64,000 nt of DNA, taken from NCBI GenBank assembly GCA_022885665.1, contig JAGQDJ010000160.1, positions 60,040 through 124,039 of the forward strand, given 5' to 3'. A program made the position numbers and the translations under genes. The notes under the pieces were generated by a model that had not been told where the DNA came from, ran no database searches, and worked only from the letters and a program-made list of their open reading frames with translations. The stretch comes from Triops longicaudatus (lineage: Eukaryota; Arthropoda; Branchiopoda; Notostraca; Triopsidae). Shown here in pieces: positions 48,413 to 60,124 of the stretch (position 1 is the first letter of the stretch; each line of letters starts with the position of its first letter).

Positions 48413-50623
48413 ATGAAGACATCGTGGGTGTTTTTGGCATTTTTCTCCTGGTATTTTGTCGCCATTTCTGCGCACAGAAATAGAGCCAATCCTGAGCTTC
48501 ACTGGCAGAATTATAAAGTAACTTGTTTTCACACAAAAAATACAACTACGCCATCTATTGGAGTATTAGTTTTGCTATTTGTTGTGCGTTTTATTTCGCA
48601 TGGATAGAAAGCGTACAACAAATTGTACGTTACACCAAGGGAAGAAGCCTTCCGCAGAAATACTTTCCTAAGAAATTTGAAGGACATCAATGAGTGGAAC
48701 GAGCGTTACCGTAAGGGCAAAGTCCGTTTTGCGGTGGGCGTGAATAAGTTGGCAGACTTGGTAAGCTAAACAATGGACTTCAATACAATATTTTCTGATG
48801 TGCAAAATTTCGTTGCAACAGACTTTCGAAGAACGTAAGGCTTTAAAAGTTAAAACACCACGATTTTCAGGGAAGTTTTCGAAAGTTCTTGATGTGGCGA
48901 ACACATCCATCAACTTACAAGCAGACGATTTCGTAAGCATGCACGAATTCCTTACTTCTGACACTTCCTCTATTTACACGGTCAATTGATTGGATTGGAA
49001 ATACCACGTAAATGGAACAACGCTTTACCTGTGTTAGATAGGAATGCGTTCCATTTAAAAACTTTGCTCTTATTAAGTTAAGAAAACTTTTTCTCTAGTT
49101 TGTTAGAAAAAAAAATCATTTTCTTGTAATAATAGCCAAAGGGTTAATATATATGCACAGTTTTTAAACTGCTGGTACAACTAAATAAATAATCTCTAGT
49201 CAACGGAAAACGATGTAGGAGGTAATCAATGAAAATAAGGACTATTACAAACTTGAATACGTGTAAAAACAAAGTTTTTTTTTTAAATTAGTTTGATTTA
49301 AGCAAAGATACGCCTTGCCTAAGTTCAGTACGAGATCAGACGGAATATAACAGTGGGCACGCAATTGCAGCCGTAACTTTACTTGAATTTGCCAAATGCG
49401 TGGAAAATGGAACCTACGGTACATTCGAAGCTCTCAGGTTAGCATACAACGACTTGTTTGCATTTTTTTATTTTAATTATATCATGTGGCCTTTACGGCT
49501 CATTTCTCTAGTGTGGACCAAGCTTTGGATTGCGCGCCAAATACAAACGGCAACACGGGACGAAATTACAAAGACATATTTCAGTACTTCACGCAATACT
49601 CCGTAATGCCTGAAACAGCCTATAACACTACAGACAAGGTATTCTGTTAAAAATCCTTCGCCTTTTTTTGCATTTTCGTAAAATATAATAAAATTCATGC
49701 TAAGATATGAAAAGTAGTCAAAAAAGTGAAAAGTGCGTTTCTAGCATTTCTCTAATATTCTTAAGTATTTTCAAAACAATTATTCTCAAGATTTTGGCAT
49801 ACATAAGAAATAAGTCAATGGTGTAGAATAGAGGAATAAATTATTTTTGTTAATGGTGTAGAATAGAGAAATAAAATCTTTTTGTTAAAGTTTCAAGACT
49901 CATTCACATATTTCTTAGAACGTGACATGCAAATACAATGCTACCTTGGGAATCGGTAAGCTGAACCCTGATTCTATTCAGAAATTATCGTCTCTCGATT
50001 ACGGAAACGCCAAACCTTATTTAGCTGCGCACGCAGCGTACAAACTTCTGAAGGAAAAAGGACCCATCGCTGTTAAATTCGACACTGGAGGACCTACATC
50101 GCTTTTTGACTTTTACAAGTAAGCAATTTAAACTTCAAAACTTGTGTTGCTCAATAAACAATCTGCTTTTCATTCTCTTATGCGGTCAAATATTTGTAAG
50201 GCATATTGATTTTTTTTCGATTTCTTCTTTTAATTCAAAATAGCTTCAAGAAATAAGCTTTATTTTCTACTCCCAATAATTATATACATGAGTAATAAAT
50301 AATATAGTAGGTACTATATAATTTGTGTATTTATCTGTTGTTTATGTAACACTCCATTGTTTCGTAGATCTGGAGTTTACAGCGATCAAAATTGCGCAAA
50401 CTTCTTCGTGAACGGAAAATTGGACACGGACCATTCGTTGGTATTAATAGGCATTACGCAAACTAATAAGCGCGATTATATTTGGATTGCCCAAAATTCC
50501 ATGGGCAAGGACTGGGGAATTAATGGATTGATGTACCTTCCATTTTGGCAAAATACCTGCAATATCGGTCTTGATCCTTACGTCATTGACCCAGTTGGTA
50601 GTTTTGTGAAACAAGGATCATAA
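48413..50623 (+). CDS. C1 (papain-family) cysteine peptidase homologue lacking the catalytic Cys, copy 1
   Basis: Secreted cathepsin-L-like fold, predicted inactive. Exons 48413-48517, 48608-48760, 48822-48932, 49292-49437, 49512-49638, 49919-50118 and 50368-50623 give 1,098 nt, 365 residues, uninterrupted. Signal peptide MKTSWVFLAFFSWYFVAISA; an I29 propeptide with ERFNIN-like spacing (EEAFRRNTFLRNLKDINEWN) and GVNKLADL. In the mature part CLSSVRDQTEYNSGHAIAA keeps the oxyanion Gln139 but has Gly145 (codon 49355-49357) where family members have catalytic Cys. His (TDHSLVLIG) and Asn (QNSMGKDWG) remain; the Trp after Asn-Ser is Met. The GCxGG loop is changed to GNTGR. AATAAA is near 50731. 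This is the only intact Gly-type copy, so a binding, carrier or decoy role is possible (inference). Confidence 0.9.
49817..49886. repeat. 35-bp direct repeat, two copies, in intron 5 of copy 1
   Basis: Starts AATGGTGTAGAATAGAG at 49817 and again at 49852, with two or three differences. Confidence 0.8.
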
Positions 50624-51433
50624 TTTTTTTTCATTTTATTTTTTATTGTATTTTTTTCGGGCCGAAAGAGAGGTTATTATCCCTCTTTTTCTTAAAAAAT
50701 ATATATCCGTATTCAAGTGACTCAACGATTCAATAAACTAATGTTGTAAGCTGTATCGAATCGCGAAGTCGATTTTTTCCGGGAAAAAAGTCCACCAAAA
50801 TGTTCCAAATAATTCGCCATTATTTTGTATGCTCTATCCAGCAATGAGATCTAGTGCCGTTCTTAATCTGGTGTGTGCGCCAGAATGTTTAGTTATAAAG
50901 AAGAAATTGCGATGTGTGTTGGTTAGGCGACGCTTGTTATTCGTTTCACATGGGCGTTGTTAACCCTATATACTCCACTGGGAACAATAAAGATTTAGGC
51001 TAAAAGAGGAAACATTGATCTTTTGCTTTTTTTCATTGACATTTTGATCTTCTGATATTAAATTTTGTCTGAAGCACTGCTTTTAGAACCATTGCCACTT
51101 TCGCCTGTTCGGAATACTTTGGCCTTGAGGATTGTTTGGAAGAAATTTCCACGTGAACCGAGAAATTTAAATGCGTGTTGTATTTTTCTACTCACGAATT
51201 GTACGTGCGACCTACACGAGTAATTTAAGCATGGGATATTTTTCTAAAAGCTGCAAAAGACGCAACCACGCTTGAAGGCTTTTTTAGTGTTCTTTATTTT
51301 CAGCAGAAATTAGTTAAAGCAAGCAGGTTTTTTTACAACCGTTAAGAACAATAGAGCATGTCCATTTATAAAAGGCAAACCTGAAATGTGTTGTGCAGTC
51401 AAGTCTTCAGCTCAGAAGTGCACACTACTGAAC
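50624..51433. other. Intergenic region between peptidase copies 1 and 2
   Basis: Contains the copy-1 3' UTR (AATAAA near 50731 and another near 50987) and a TATA box for copy 2 at 51367. No exon seen. Confidence 0.5.
51367..51374 (+). promoter_or_regulatory. TATA box upstream of peptidase copy 2
   Basis: TATAAAAG lies 60 bp before the ATG at 51434, a spacing that would place the start of transcription about 35 bp before translation. Confidence 0.5.
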
Positions 51434-53699
51434 ATGAAGGCTCCCTGGGAAATATTAGCAATTTTTGCGTTTTATTTTGCTTTTATTTCTGCGGGACAGA
51501 ACAGATCTAATTCTCAACATCAATGGCTCCACTTTAAGGTAAAAACTAAACAGTTTTAATTTCGATTTGCTTTTAATTTCTGCTTACTCGATTTTACTAT
51601 ATTTTGGTATAACTTATTTTAGTTTTAATTTTGTAGTAACAAATAAATGAAGCCATAGTGGATTTGTTATGAAAAGCGGTGCATGGTACTCATGATCAAT
51701 TTTAACTTCGTATTTTTTGTTTAGAGGGCGTTCAAGAAAGCGTACTCATCATTGAACGAGGAGAATTTTCGCCAGCAAGTTTTTCAGGACAATTTGCAAG
51801 CGATCCAAGATTGGAACGAGCAATACCGACAGGGTAAAGTCACCTATGAAGTGGGAGTGAATAAGTTTGCTGATCTGGTGAGTTAAGAATTTTAGATCTA
51901 GCATGTACTGTATTATATTTTCTATTGACAACATTTTCTAACACAAAATGTTCGAACGGCTTTGCACGGCAGACTCATGAAGAGCGTAAAGCATTGAAAG
52001 TTAAATTACAAATTACCGCGTCCTTCGACGAAGCTTAAGACAAAAGTTCTCGACTTATCAGCAATGCCCATCCCTTCACCAGTTCAGCTCACCGATTATG
52101 TGAGTATTTCTGAACACCCTTTCAAATCATTCATATCGTAATATAATTAGTAAAAAAATATTAAAAATGAAATACAACACAAGAATGCATTTCGAGGCAA
52201 ATGATTGTTGATTCATTCATGAATATCTGCGAATCTTTAGGTTAATCTGAAAGGCAGTATCTGCCTCAGCCCGGTGAGAGACCAGAAAAATTGCGCCAGT
52301 GGATACGCAATTGCTGCCTTAACAATCATGGAGTACGCAGCGTGTATAAATAACGGAAATAACTATCAGTCCTTCAGGTTTGCAATAAATGCGTGTCCAC
52401 CTTCATTTTCATTACATTTTTTTTTTACTCCAACCGTATTGACAGCTTGGACCAAGCTTTGGATTGCTCGAGTTACAGCCAGGGTTGCAAAGGAGGATTT
52501 TACGAAGAAGTCTTTCAATACTTTACGGAAAATTCAGTCATGCCCGACGCTTCATATCGTCCTCGGAATAACAGAGTAAGATTGTTATCCCTCGTCAATG
52601 CAGTTCTTCACGTTTTTCGTGGTTCGTGCTCTTACAAGAAATTCTTACTAACCTTTTATAGGGCTTTAAATAGTTATCACAAACGATTCATAAAAAAAGG
52701 CCTTCGCGCAATCTAAATATCCTAATTGCTCAAAAATGTCTCAGTGAAATCGTAAATATTCAATCGATAAACATACGTAAGCCAAAGTATCGATATTAAA
52801 ATAACATATCGATTGTAAACGCATCAATCGATAGATTTCATGACAATGGCGATAAAATGCGCTGAAATACGGGTTCTAGCTAAACGACCGAAAATCTTAA
52901 AATATTACAATGTCTATTTAAAGCCCTATTTTTCATTTATTGCCTATTAAGAACTTCAGTTCCTATTTTTGGAATTTAATATCTCGGTTAGGACACCAAA
53001 TGCGAATACGATCCAAGTCTGGGACTCGGGACACTCGACCCTAATGCCATCTGCCAACTACCCTCTCCGGACTACGGACAACCGACTCCATTTCCACCCC
53101 AATGGATCGCGGCATTTTTGTTGAGTACTTTGGGTCCTATGGCTGTGAGATTCGACAGTGGAGGGCATAAGTCACTCTTTGATTTCTACAAGTAAATTCA
53201 TAAAAAAAATATATTGAAATATATAACAGATTTTTTCCTTGTTACATTTTGACGGTAAAAGCAACTCTTCACTTGCACTTTGTCAGGTCCATTTTCTTGT
53301 CAATGAATATTTTAATTTGCACTAAATAATGCGTATGTTGAGTTATACAGTAAGCAAACAATGTTAATTCACTAAGAAATTAGTCGATTAGATACCCAAG
53401 ACATTGACGACTTAAGGAAGAGTAATATATCTTGTTGGTCACGTAGATCTGGAATTTATGATGATCCTAACTGCGCAAACTTCTTTACAAACGGGAACAA
53501 CGCAACTGATCATGCGTTAGTCTTAATTGGCCTCGCCGAAACGGCTTCCAATCAAACAGTTTGGATTGCCCAGAATTCCATGGGGACAGGTTGGGGAGAT
53601 AATGGGACGGTATATCTCCCTTTTTGGCAAAACACCTGCAATATTGGGCTGGACCCTTATGTTATTAATCCCAATGTCCAGTTCCCGAAAAATGGGTGA
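51434..53699 (+). pseudogene. C1 peptidase homologue lacking the catalytic Cys, copy 2, with a 7-bp frameshift
   Basis: Seven exons as in copy 1: 51434-51538, 51725-51877, 51973-52099, 52241-52377, 52446-52575, 52992-53191 and 53447-53699. Signal peptide MKAPWEILAIFAFYFAFISA. Exon 3 carries AAATTAC twice in tandem (52003-52009 and 52010-52016); the extra seven bases shift the frame and give a stop after 21 codons of this exon. Every other exon is open and splice-competent, so the lesion looks recent, or it is an allele or assembly error. The active-site region reads VRDQKNCASGYAIAA, with Gly (52301-52303) in place of catalytic Cys; GCKGG, DHALVLIG and QNSMG are present. The mature C terminus closely follows copy 1. 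Confidence 0.85.
52659..52928. mobile_element. Inverted-repeat element (MITE-like) in intron 5 of copy 2
   Basis: A 15-bp perfect inverted pair, TAGGGCTTTAAATAG (52659-52673) and CTATTTAAAGCCCTA (52914-52928), bounds 270 bp. The outermost TA on each side may be the target duplication of a Tc1/mariner-type insertion. Several ATCGAT words lie inside. No coding capacity. Confidence 0.65.
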
Positions 53700-54540
53700 A
53701 GGTCAACAGTGTGCACGGTGTGGTTTTGTCTTGTTTTACGAAACAAGGATCTTAAAAAAAAATGATTTGTTGTTTTACTATCTGGGAATATAAAGTGCAT
53801 TGTTGTAGTAAAGTGGGACAATTATTAAATAAAATAATACATGAAGCTGCACTGAATCATGAACTTCATTTTTAATAAAAATAGTAAGAAAGAGAATAAT
53901 GCATTTATAGCACTCATTAACATTCAAAGAACCTAGAGGACGTCGCCAGTAATATACGACTGTTCGTTATAACTGTGCTTCGTAATAACAAAGAACTTCT
54001 TCCGTGAATGAAAAATTCCTGGCTGCTACATCGTTCATTTTATTGGCGTAAAAACATTAGATGGCACGGGAAAGCAATGGAAAAATTTAGCGTGCTTGCA
54101 ATGACATCTATAGGGTTACGTCGTCCCCAGTCAGGTATCCCATAGCCTTAAAACCGTTCGGTTGGGCTATTTCATTTGAAAACTGTTTACGTAAATAAGA
54201 TTCGCCTTATTAATGACAACAAAGCTTCTTCTTCTCATAAGAAACTCTTTCCTCTTTTTGTCAGATTTTCCAAGATTCACGTTCAAGTTATTTCCCCTTT
54301 TAAGAACTTTCGCTATTCAACGGAGATTCAAAAATAAGATTTAAAATCACTACAAGTTGAAAAAAGACGAAAAAGAAAACACGCGAAACGCTGACACGTT
54401 TAAGATTCTAAGCTAAAAATGGCCTCCATAAGCAGTTTTCTTTAGTAGCGTAACAAACCTGTGAGCATGCTTGGGTTTTCTTCTTTAAAACTATAAGGAG
54501 TTTCTTCTATAACGAGTTCAAAGTAGACCAACGTCCAAAA
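53700..54540. other. Intergenic region between peptidase copies 2 and 3
   Basis: Contains the copy-2 3' UTR with AATAAA near 53829. No exon seen. A TATAAGG lies about 50 bp before the copy-3 ATG. Confidence 0.4.
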
Positions 54541-57533
54541 ATGAAGACGTTGAAGGTGTTTTTGATACTTTTCTCGTTGTATTTCGTCTCAATTTCCGCT
54601 CGATGGTATCGAGGTAATCCACAGGCTGAATGGCAGTGGTTTAAGGTATTTATTTCTTTACAAATACCCAATTTCTTGCTAATATCTCAAACTAGTGTTT
54701 TCAATCAAGACTTTAAATTACTGGTTGAGATATTATTTTGCAATCTGAAAATTATTACGTAATTATAATAAACAGAATTATACCTTTTTAAGAATATTGC
54801 TCGCACTTTGCTTTAAAATACGCACAGTTTTTTAAGCGTTCATTATTTCTTTTGTAATGTTAAATTTCAAGATCTAGCTTGGATATTAAGCAATAATTCG
54901 TTATTAAGCAAGATTCCTCAAATTAGCGTGGATTTTTGCTCCCACTGCGAATATTATAGTATTATACTGTTAAGTTTGTAGTACTATTAAGTTTTACAGT
55001 GTTATAACTTTATCGTCTAGACGTCTACGTACTAATATTTTTCACAATATGGGATTTGATTCGAGTGTTTTATAAATGATTGTAAGCTATAAGACTCGCA
55101 ACTTTTTCAACTTTCAATTTCAGACTTTATTTTTTAATGTCTGCTCTAATTGTTTTGATTTTTCTAAATTTTGATAAAAATATATCTCGTCTATATTTAG
55201 TTGTATAATATTCTTTGTTTGGTTTGCTTTGATGTTTTAAGACGAGCGAGATCGAAATTTCGGCGTATGATTGTCTTCGGGCTTTCATTTAATATTGTCA
55301 CGTCACTAACCAACACTTGGTTAAATCTTACACTGACGTGGTTTTTCAGGGGTCCCTGATCTGGCGTGGAAACAAAAAGACTAAACTGAGGTAGCCAACG
55401 GTATCTGTATTTGCACCCACATACAAAACTCCCCTCTCTCTTTTTAGCTTCTCCCTCCCAGCTTCCCTGTCAATCTCCCTTTGTATAGCTCCTTCCCACC
55501 CAAACGAAATCAACGTAGTCCCTTTGGTTTCGGAGAAATGACTGTCATTAGTCCAGAAACCAAAGGTGCGGTGGGACAAAAAGGGAAACTACGTTTAAAC
55601 AAAACAATCGACAAATATTGGCGTGACAATATTCTTGATATTATTTTTTAAAAAATTTCGTCTGAAAATTTATTCAATTAAAAAAATAACATATTTCTGT
55701 TCATAGAAAAATTTCAATAAATCCTATGTTTCCACCAAAGAAGAAAACTACCGTAAGCAAATTTTCCTGAAGAACTTGAAGGCCATCAATGAATCGAACG
55801 AGCTTTACCTGCTCGGCAAAGTCCGTTAAGCAGTGGGCGTAAACCAAATGGCAGACTTGGTAAGTTAACGATTCTCCCAGTCTAGTAGCGCGTTTCTTAC
55901 GGGTCATGTTTATTGGTTCAGACATTTGAAGAACGTAAGGCACTGAAAGCGAAATTCCCACGTTCTTCGATTACCTTTTCGTCGGAAACGATCAACGCGA
56001 GGTCCATTCCCATTGATTTAAAAGCTGACAACAACTCCGTAAGTTTTTCTGTTAAATTCTTAATTGAAAATTTCAATTTCCAGTATTTTTAGTAAAATAA
56101 AAAATTATAAATAAAACATTATAAATAAACAGAAATAACAAAACTTGAATAGAAATACGGAATCGAAATTATAATACTTTTACGGATTTCGGCATATTAA
56201 CTTACAAAACCAATTGCTTAAATAAAAAGCTAATAATAGATTTTAAATGGAATTAGTTTGATCTAAGCAGGAATACTCCTTGCCTCAGTCCCGTAAGACC
56301 AGAAGAAATGTGCCAGTGGGTATGCCATTGCTGCCGTAACGTTACTCGAGTTTGCGAAGTGCTTCGAGTACGAAAGTTACGGTTCATTTGAAGCCCTAAG
56401 GTTAGTATTCTCATGTTTAATGAAGTTTTTCTTCTTAAAGAAACAAAAATATTATGATTTTTTTTCCTTATTTATTACTTTTGTCAGCTTGGACCAAGCG
56501 TTGGATTGCGCGGAAAATACAAACGGCTGCAAGGGAGGAAACTACGAAGACGTTTTTCAATATTTCATGGAAAACACAATCATGCCCGTGGCTGACTACG
56601 AAACTAGCGATAACGAGGTACTTTCAGCAACAATTTCTTTAAAAATAATTTAAATAATGAAGCCAAATTTTAATAGAACCAAATTTTCGAATTACTCGTT
56701 TAAAGGAAAAACTAGTGTTAGCATACTTGTTCAGCAGAGTTAAGAGCCTGAAGTCGAAGGATAACATTTGTTTAATGATTCTTTCAATTCTATAAAAATA
56801 AATGAAGTAAAATACCTCTAATATTCCGTCAAAAAGTCTTAGATAGCAAAACATTTAGTTATATTACATATTTATGTTTTATATCACTCGATTGCATAAT
56901 TTCTAATTATTGCAATATTTTTCTACAAAAGGCTACAAAGTGTAACTACGACGAAAGTTTTGGAATCGGCAAACTCGACCCTGATTCTCTTCAAAGAGTA
57001 GAGAATCTAGACTACGGAAGAGCCGATCCGTCATTGGCTGCATACATTGCAGCGAACCTTTTGAGGAAGTACGGTCCTATTGCTGTCAAATTCGACACTG
57101 GAGGACGAAAATCGCTCTTTGACTTTTACCAGTAAGCATGAACGATTTTCATTGTAAATAACAATCTACTTTCGCTATATGATTGCTTGTAAATTATTTC
57201 AAGATTTTTTCTTGTATATTTTCCCCAAAAAAGAAAAAAAAAGTTTTAGGAATAGTAACCAATGTATCGTTTCGCAGATCTGGAGTTTACAGCGACCCAA
57301 ATTGCGCTAATTTCGTAGTAAACGGAAAATACGACACGGACCACGCGTTGGTTTTAATCGGCGTTGGGCTAAGAAATACCGGCGATTTTGTTTGGATTGC
57401 CCAAAACTCCTTTGGAAAAGACTGGGGCATTGATAGAAAAATATATCTCCCCTTTTGGAAAAATAACTGCAATATTGGCCTCGATCCTTACGTCATTAAC
57501 CCGTCTGACCCGTTAGTGAAATCGGATTGCTAA
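54541..57533 (+). pseudogene. C1 peptidase homologue lacking the catalytic Cys, copy 3, with two lesions
   Basis: Exons by homology: 54541-54645, 55707-55859, 55922-56038, 56257-56400, 56488-56617, 56932-57131 and 57278-57533. Signal peptide MKTLKVFLILFSLYFVSISA. A TAA at 55827-55829 interrupts the propeptide, at a position that is Phe in copy 1. Exon 4 is 144 nt instead of 146: two bases are missing after GTAAGA at about 56298, shifting the frame at the active-site segment. Before the shift the family signature CLSPVR is clear, and after it the alternative frame continues CASGYAIAAV, again Gly where Cys is expected. Exons 5-7 are open (GCKGG, DHALVLIG, QNSFGKDWG). Intron 1 is unusually long (1,061 bp) and contains an inverted-repeat element. 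Confidence 0.85.
55291..55633. mobile_element. 343-bp inverted-repeat element in intron 1 of copy 3
   Basis: Perfect 12-bp termini AATATTGTCACG (55291-55302) and CGTGACAATATT (55622-55633). Inside is an imperfect palindrome of about 46 bp, CCTTTGGTTTCGGAGAAATG against its inverse ending CCAGAAACCAAAGG, near 55518-55565. It is non-coding and looks like a foldback or MITE insertion. Confidence 0.6.
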
Positions 57534-58060
57534 GCGATTTTATTTTCTTTCTGTGTACTCTTATCTCTTTCGCTTTGTTATTCCATTTTATTTTACTTCT
57601 TCCGTGGTTTTTGTTAGTGATATTTGCATGTGATTTTGCACTTGGTTTCTATTTTTCCGCTTTCAAATTTTTAACACTTGCATACCTTAAAATCCACTTA
57701 TAACCGAGAGTTCATAATAAAAAAAATTGATTTTAAAAAATTACTGTGTTTCAATTAAAGCGTTTACCTTCAAGGGCTTCAAATAATGACACAAAGGCCA
57801 TTTTTTCGTGCCAAAGGCAAATATTCGCTATTTTCAGGCGAAACTCTTTATTTAGATGCTTGGTAAGCAAGGACGTGATCATTTCTGTTTATTCATCAAG
57901 TTAGGTACGTCCGTGAAGTTATTTAAATCCAAGACCTTTTCCTAAGCACGTACTTCAAAGCCACTTAGTCGTACAGATCTTTCTCAGTAGAATTCATAAG
58001 CTTTGCTTCGAGAAACTTTGAGAACTTTTGCGTCGTTTGACGTAAGAAGAATCAAGGACA
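57534..58060. other. Intergenic region between peptidase copies 3 and 4
   Basis: Copy-3 3' UTR with an AATAAA near 57716, then the presumed promoter of copy 4. No exon seen. Confidence 0.4.
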
Positions 58061-60124
58061 ATGATTTTGTCTAATTTGCTTATTGCAATTTATTGCGTGG
58101 AATCCATTGCCGGAGATTCAGATTCGTTGAGTTTAAGATGGCTCGAATATAAAGTAAGAAACCGGAAAAAGTTACTTCAAAGAGTGAATTATTCAGTTAA
58201 GTTTTAATAAATATTTTAATATCAGGAAAGGTATAACAAGGATTACGACTGCCCGGAGGAAGATGCACGTCGTGAAACCATGTATTTTCGAAACTTACAA
58301 AGGATAACACAGTGGAACCAAGACTTCGCTGAAGGATTGGTGTCTTTCGTCCAGGGTGAAAACGAGTACAGTGCTCTAGTACGTAATTACTTTCTTTAAT
58401 CTAGTCTTAGTTTTCAACTTCTGTCTAGAAAAGTGTTATAGTCATTGAATGACTGTTAGTGACTATCGGCTATTTTCACAAAGCAATTCATAATGCAACT
58501 TAACAAACTGCGAGATTACTAGTTTCATAAATATATAATATATAATCTGCATAATTTAGTAAGTTAGTAACATTATATAATTTAAGTTATTTGCACGAAA
58601 AACTTGTAGTGTAAATGAAAATTTTATTCGTTAGTCGAGTAGAGAATTTGAGCTCATGAAGGGTCTAGTGCTGCCATCTGCCATCATTCGGCGAGTTTTG
58701 GAATTTCCACCTATTGTGGCGGCGCCAAATATCAGTTGCACACTTGATCTTCGAGAAAGTCCTTGCCTTGGACCGGTTAAGAATCAAGGACTTTGTGGCG
58801 CGTAAGTCTTTTTCTTTTTTTTAATAGGATAATATAAAATTCTTTGTTGTTGTTGGTTTGTTTTAAGTCAAACTATGCCATCTAACGAGCACTATAAAAT
58901 TAGTTACTTCAGAACGTCAAGAGCAAAAGTTTTGCAACATCACCACTAGATGTCCACTTTAGCCGCCACCATTGCAGCTTTTTTTTTGCAACGCTTAGCA
59001 GCTTTGTAGCTTTTCCAGAAAAATTAGATGATGACGTAACTCATCAAAAAATCCATGTTACAGGTGTTACGCGTTCCCTCCGACTGCAATGGCGGAATTC
59101 CGCTACTGCCGCACTCTGGGAAACACTACTCAAGCCGATTTCAGGTAAATTTCTTTCTTTGATTCATAGCACTTTGAAACCTTAAAATCGAACACAGTGA
59201 AGTAAACTTCAGTGTATTGTCACAGCGAACAGCAATGTGTGGATTGCACTAGTCGGTATGGAGCTCGTGGTTGCTCTGGTGGATTTTATGAAGCGTGTCT
59301 AACGTACTGGAGGCAGGGCGGCAACCCGCCTGGCAACAAAATCGAAAGAGAAGTTGATTATCCCTACGAAGCTAGAGTAACTCTCTACTTAAGACTTAGC
59401 ATCTTGAACAAACAATGCAGGGAAATACAAATATTTTACTCAAATTTACCACAGCTGAAGACCATTTCTTTAAAAAAACTAGGTTAATTCTAAGCAAAAA
59501 ATAAAAAATAAACAAAATAATAGTAATAAAACTAAGATAAAAAAGAATAGCGTTCCATAATTTTTTTCTTTATTGTTTTATTTAAGTTGTCTCATATTTA
59601 TCAAATTTACAGACCGGAACATGTCGAACAGTACCCGCAAAAGGTGTTACATACGTGAGTCCATACATGTCTTTAACTCCGTGGGACGAAGGTGCAATAC
59701 AAGCTGCGCTGTGTACATTTCAAGAACCGATAGCGGTTGCTATTCACGCTACTAATAACTTTAATCAGTACAGGTGCGTATGTTCTATATTTTTTCTGAA
59801 AATACTGTCAATTGTAACCATTCTTGACCATATTTTTTATTATTTTCTTATTTATTTTTTATTTAACTCGCTCTTAGCAATTTATTTTAAATTAGAACTG
59901 GCGTGTTTTCTGACCCTACCTGTGAAAACTACATGCGTACTGGCAGTACGTATGTAAACCACGCGGTGACTATCGTAGGCGTTGGCCGAACGACCGAAGG
60001 AGTAGACTATTGGCTGGTACGCAATTCGTGGGGAACAAGCTGGGGTGAAAGAGGGTATATTCGCATCAAAAAGGGTGAAAATATGTGTAACATTGGTATC
60101 GACCCGGTTATCCTCAGAAAATAG
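58061..60124 (+). CDS. C1 (papain-family) cysteine peptidase with intact triad
   Basis: Secreted or lysosomal cathepsin-like endopeptidase. Exons 58061-58153, 58226-58378, 58635-58801, 59064-59144, 59226-59376, 59613-59773 and 59896-60124; 1,035 nt, 344 residues. Signal peptide MILSNLLIAIYCVESIAG. The propeptide (DARRETMYFRNLQRITQWNQ) is I29-like. The active site VKNQGLCGACYAFPPTAMAEF keeps Gln and catalytic Cys139 (codon 59065-59067), with Tyr in place of the usual Trp after Cys. GCSGGFYEACLTYW, catalytic His in YVNHAVTIVGVG and Asn in VRNSWGTSWGERGYI are standard. An intron falls just before the catalytic Cys codon, inside GLCGA|CYAF; copies 1-3 have no intron there but one about 20 codons earlier. 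AATAAA is near 60268. Poor similarity outside core motifs shows it separated early from copies 1-3. Confidence 0.93.

Noticed and set aside
55346..55579. Minus-strand frame inside copy-3 intron 1
   Set aside because: It lies within the inverted-repeat element and covers half of its palindrome; no other coding evidence.
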